A DNA stretch of 64,000 nucleotides, taken from NCBI GenBank assembly GCA_021307315.1, contig JAJSPD010000010.1, positions 186,001-250,000 on the forward strand, written 5' to 3'. Source of the stretch: Bisporella sp. PMI_857. Lineage: Eukaryota; Ascomycota; Leotiomycetes; Helotiales; Helotiaceae. This document shows positions 62,365-64,000 of this stretch, piece by piece; the stretch's first letter is position 1, and each line of letters begins with the position of its first letter. The notes under the pieces are model-generated. The model was not told the origin of the DNA, did no database searches, and saw only the letters and a list, made by a program, of their open reading frames with translations. Made by a program: the position numbers and the translations under genes.

Positions 62365-63401
62365 CTCCTAAACTTTGAAAATTTTGATAAATCTGAAGCA
62401 AAAGTCCGAGTTCCAGAAGCGGAAGAGAAAGTAGTACCCTAGCACCCGCTGCGTTTTCTCAGGCTAGGTCCACTCAACAGCCGTGACTAGGATTAGATGC
62501 TGAATATTTCGATCGTAAGAAGATTGATAAGTCAGGACTCTTAGCCATGATAAAATCTATGAACCCAAAGCTTCCTGAAGGCGCGCATCGCTCATTCTGG
62601 AACTAGATCGGGTGATTTAAAGGGTCATGTGAGCGGCCGCTCCTCGTCCGCTGTTCCGCCCAAGCTCCCCTGCGACATGTGACAAACCGCGGATCGATCT
62701 TAATAGGGCATGCTGTGACATAGCGGTATCATAAAGCAAACAACAGAAAGTTGATGAGCGGTACTTGCCAGCTCTGAACATTTTCATAGTTATAGACCCG
62801 AAAAAAAAAGCCCAAACAGTCGTCGACCAGCACAAAGCGTATACGAAAATTAATGATTGGGTGGAGATTTTTTCATATTTCATATCTATCCTTCTCTCTC
62901 ATCTCGCATCATCAAGCTCATATCCTCGTCTCGAGGAGAGCTCTCGCGCATCATGCACCAACGGCGGCACAACTTCCGGCCAATAATTATATACAAAGCG
63001 TACAAGGTAATTGCTAATTCAATCGCTCCCAGTCCCAAAGCGCCATGCAGACCCGTGAAATCAATCTGCTTTATTGTGAAAGGACAAAAAGCAAAAATAA
63101 AGCAGCGCTTATCTCGTCTACTTTTCCCTTTCCTTCTCCGTAGAGATTTTGACATCTTCCTGCGAATGTCTTGCCTTTCTTCCCATTTTTGCATCTCTTT
63201 CCATCTAGATCTTACAAAACGCACCATGATCGAAACAAGGTATTCTTAGAAAAGACAGCAAATCGCGCTTCTAAATGATGAGATGATTGCCACTTCAAAG
63301 TTTCTGAGTGGCGAATAATGACTTCGTAATGCGAAGCGATGTCCGTATCGTGACGTAAGATGCAATGAGGAAATGTACAAGCAGATGCACATTTTTACCC
63401 T
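62365..63401. other. Gene-free region
   Basis: About 1.04 kb with pyrimidine-rich tracts and no supported gene. A plus-strand frame (62857-63249) and its minus-strand mirror are basic and low in complexity. Confidence 0.55.
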
Positions 63402-64000
63402 CTAAAAGTCGTCCAACATATTATCTAATTCATCGAGCTCAATGTGTTCAGGACTCCGCATATCCCATTCCATTGCGCTTTCGACCCGTCCCCAAAGGCT
63501 ACTGGAATCCTCGAAGCCTCGTTTTAGAGCATTTGGTGTATGAGGCATATTTAGCGACAGGCTCGGCTTCATTGCCGGACTGCTTATGAAAACTGTAACA
63601 TTTGACACATTCAGATTCCGGCCTTCTCCGAACAGAGCATCGTGGTCCGAATTTTTCGCTGGATGGCCATCCATTTCTGATGGGACTCCACTCATCTTGA
63701 AGTCACCACTTAGCTTTCTCTTCTGCATCCCTCTCGCGGTTTGTGTGAACTCCTTCTCGTCTTTCTCAAGTGGCGGAGACGACGCGCGGCCATTTCGCAG
63801 TGGTGCGACTCGCGAGGAGAAAGAGCTAGGGGGTGTTGTTGGCGATATCATATCATCATCCTCGAATTCGGGAGATGACAGGTCAACTTCTGGTGAAGGA
63901 GATAACTCTCTTCTTCGTTCGGCATCCGCTTCATCAGATCTCGAGGTTGTGCTGGACAGGGGAGGAGAAATGGTGGGCCGTTGTGCAAAGTGGTTGTTCG
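63402..64000 (-). CDS. C-terminal part of an unrecognised Ser/Pro-rich acidic protein (runs off the window)
   Basis: The last exon of a minus-strand gene whose 5' part lies beyond the window. About 199 codons are open to the edge, ending at the stop at 63402-63404. The visible protein is disordered: several SP and TP sites (TISPPL, ELSPSPEVDLSSPEF, MISPTTPP), basic patches (ERRRE, MQKRKLS), and a distinct conserved-looking tail with HTPNALKRGFEDSSSLWGR and SPEHIELDELDNMLDDF. The acidic, hydrophobic-spaced end resembles activation-type tails of nuclear regulators, with many cyclin-dependent-kinase-like sites; a forkhead or other cell-cycle regulator is a guess only. The family cannot be named without the N-terminal domain. 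Confidence 0.7.
   Translation of the reverse strand, partial: NNHFAQRPTISPPLSSTTSRSDEADAERRRELSPSPEVDLSSPEFEDDDMISPTTPPSSFSSRVAPLRNGRASSPPLEKDEKEFTQTARGMQKRKLSGDFKMSGVPSEMDGHPAKNSDHDALFGEGRNLNVSNVTVFISSPAMKPSLSLNMPHTPNALKRGFEDSSSLWGRVESAMEWDMRSPEHIELDELDNMLDDF

Noticed and set aside
62857..63249. 130-codon open frame near the right end
   Set aside because: Basic and low in complexity, with an equally long mirror frame on the other strand; no coding evidence.

Overview
The window is nuclear DNA of a filamentous ascomycete (Pezizomycotina). The evidence is short introns (mostly 46-62 bp, GTANGT-like donors, CTAAC-like branch points), eukaryotic housekeeping genes, Zn2Cys6 regulators and a HET-domain gene. 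A leotiomycete is my guess from general resemblance; it is weakly supported. Most exon structures were worked out by hand from splice signals and reading-frame continuity.

Layout. 1-7.4 kb: one three-intron gene for a retropepsin-like protein (1561-2846) in otherwise AT-rich, gene-free DNA. 7.4-26.3 kb: a compact housekeeping block with the CCR4-NOT scaffold NOT1 (-), a Cdc15/Imp2-type F-BAR/SH3 cytokinesis protein (+), seipin (+), the U2 snRNP-associated SR140 homologue (-), a peroxisomal FAD amine/imino-acid oxidase ending in SKL (+) and TATA-binding protein (-). 26.3-35.7 kb: over 9 kb with no gene I can support, containing low-complexity tracts and short repeats, and ending in a relic of a regulator C-terminus. 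36.4-44.2 kb: a Zn2Cys6 regulator (-), then a GH78 alpha-L-rhamnosidase and a GH1 beta-glucosidase (both +, both without signal peptides), which reads as a small plant-glycoside catabolic locus. 46.3-50.4 kb: an O-fucosyltransferase-like membrane enzyme (+) and mitochondrial ETF-ubiquinone oxidoreductase (-). 51.6-58.1 kb: accessory small genes, namely a possible tiny secreted protein, a six-exon secreted Ala/Lys-rich repeat protein, a maleate-isomerase/AMDase-like enzyme (-), a single-pass membrane protein and an orphan ORF. 58.4-62.4 kb: a HET-domain protein beside a multiply frameshifted Zn2Cys6 regulator pseudogene. 63.4 kb-end: the 3' part of an unrecognised acidic, proline/serine-rich protein.

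How the parts relate. The left block is unlinked core machinery: mRNA decay, splicing, transcription initiation, septation and lipid droplets. The right half is accessory. The most coherent functional group is regulator + GH78 + GH1, in which rhamnose and then glucose could be removed inside the cell from imported glycosides. Two regulator relics and several gene-free AT-rich stretches show gene decay in the same region. The most unusual single locus is the Ala/Lys-rich secreted gene at 52.2-53.4 kb, where three successive phase-0 introns sit exactly at the ends of AKKA-type repeats.
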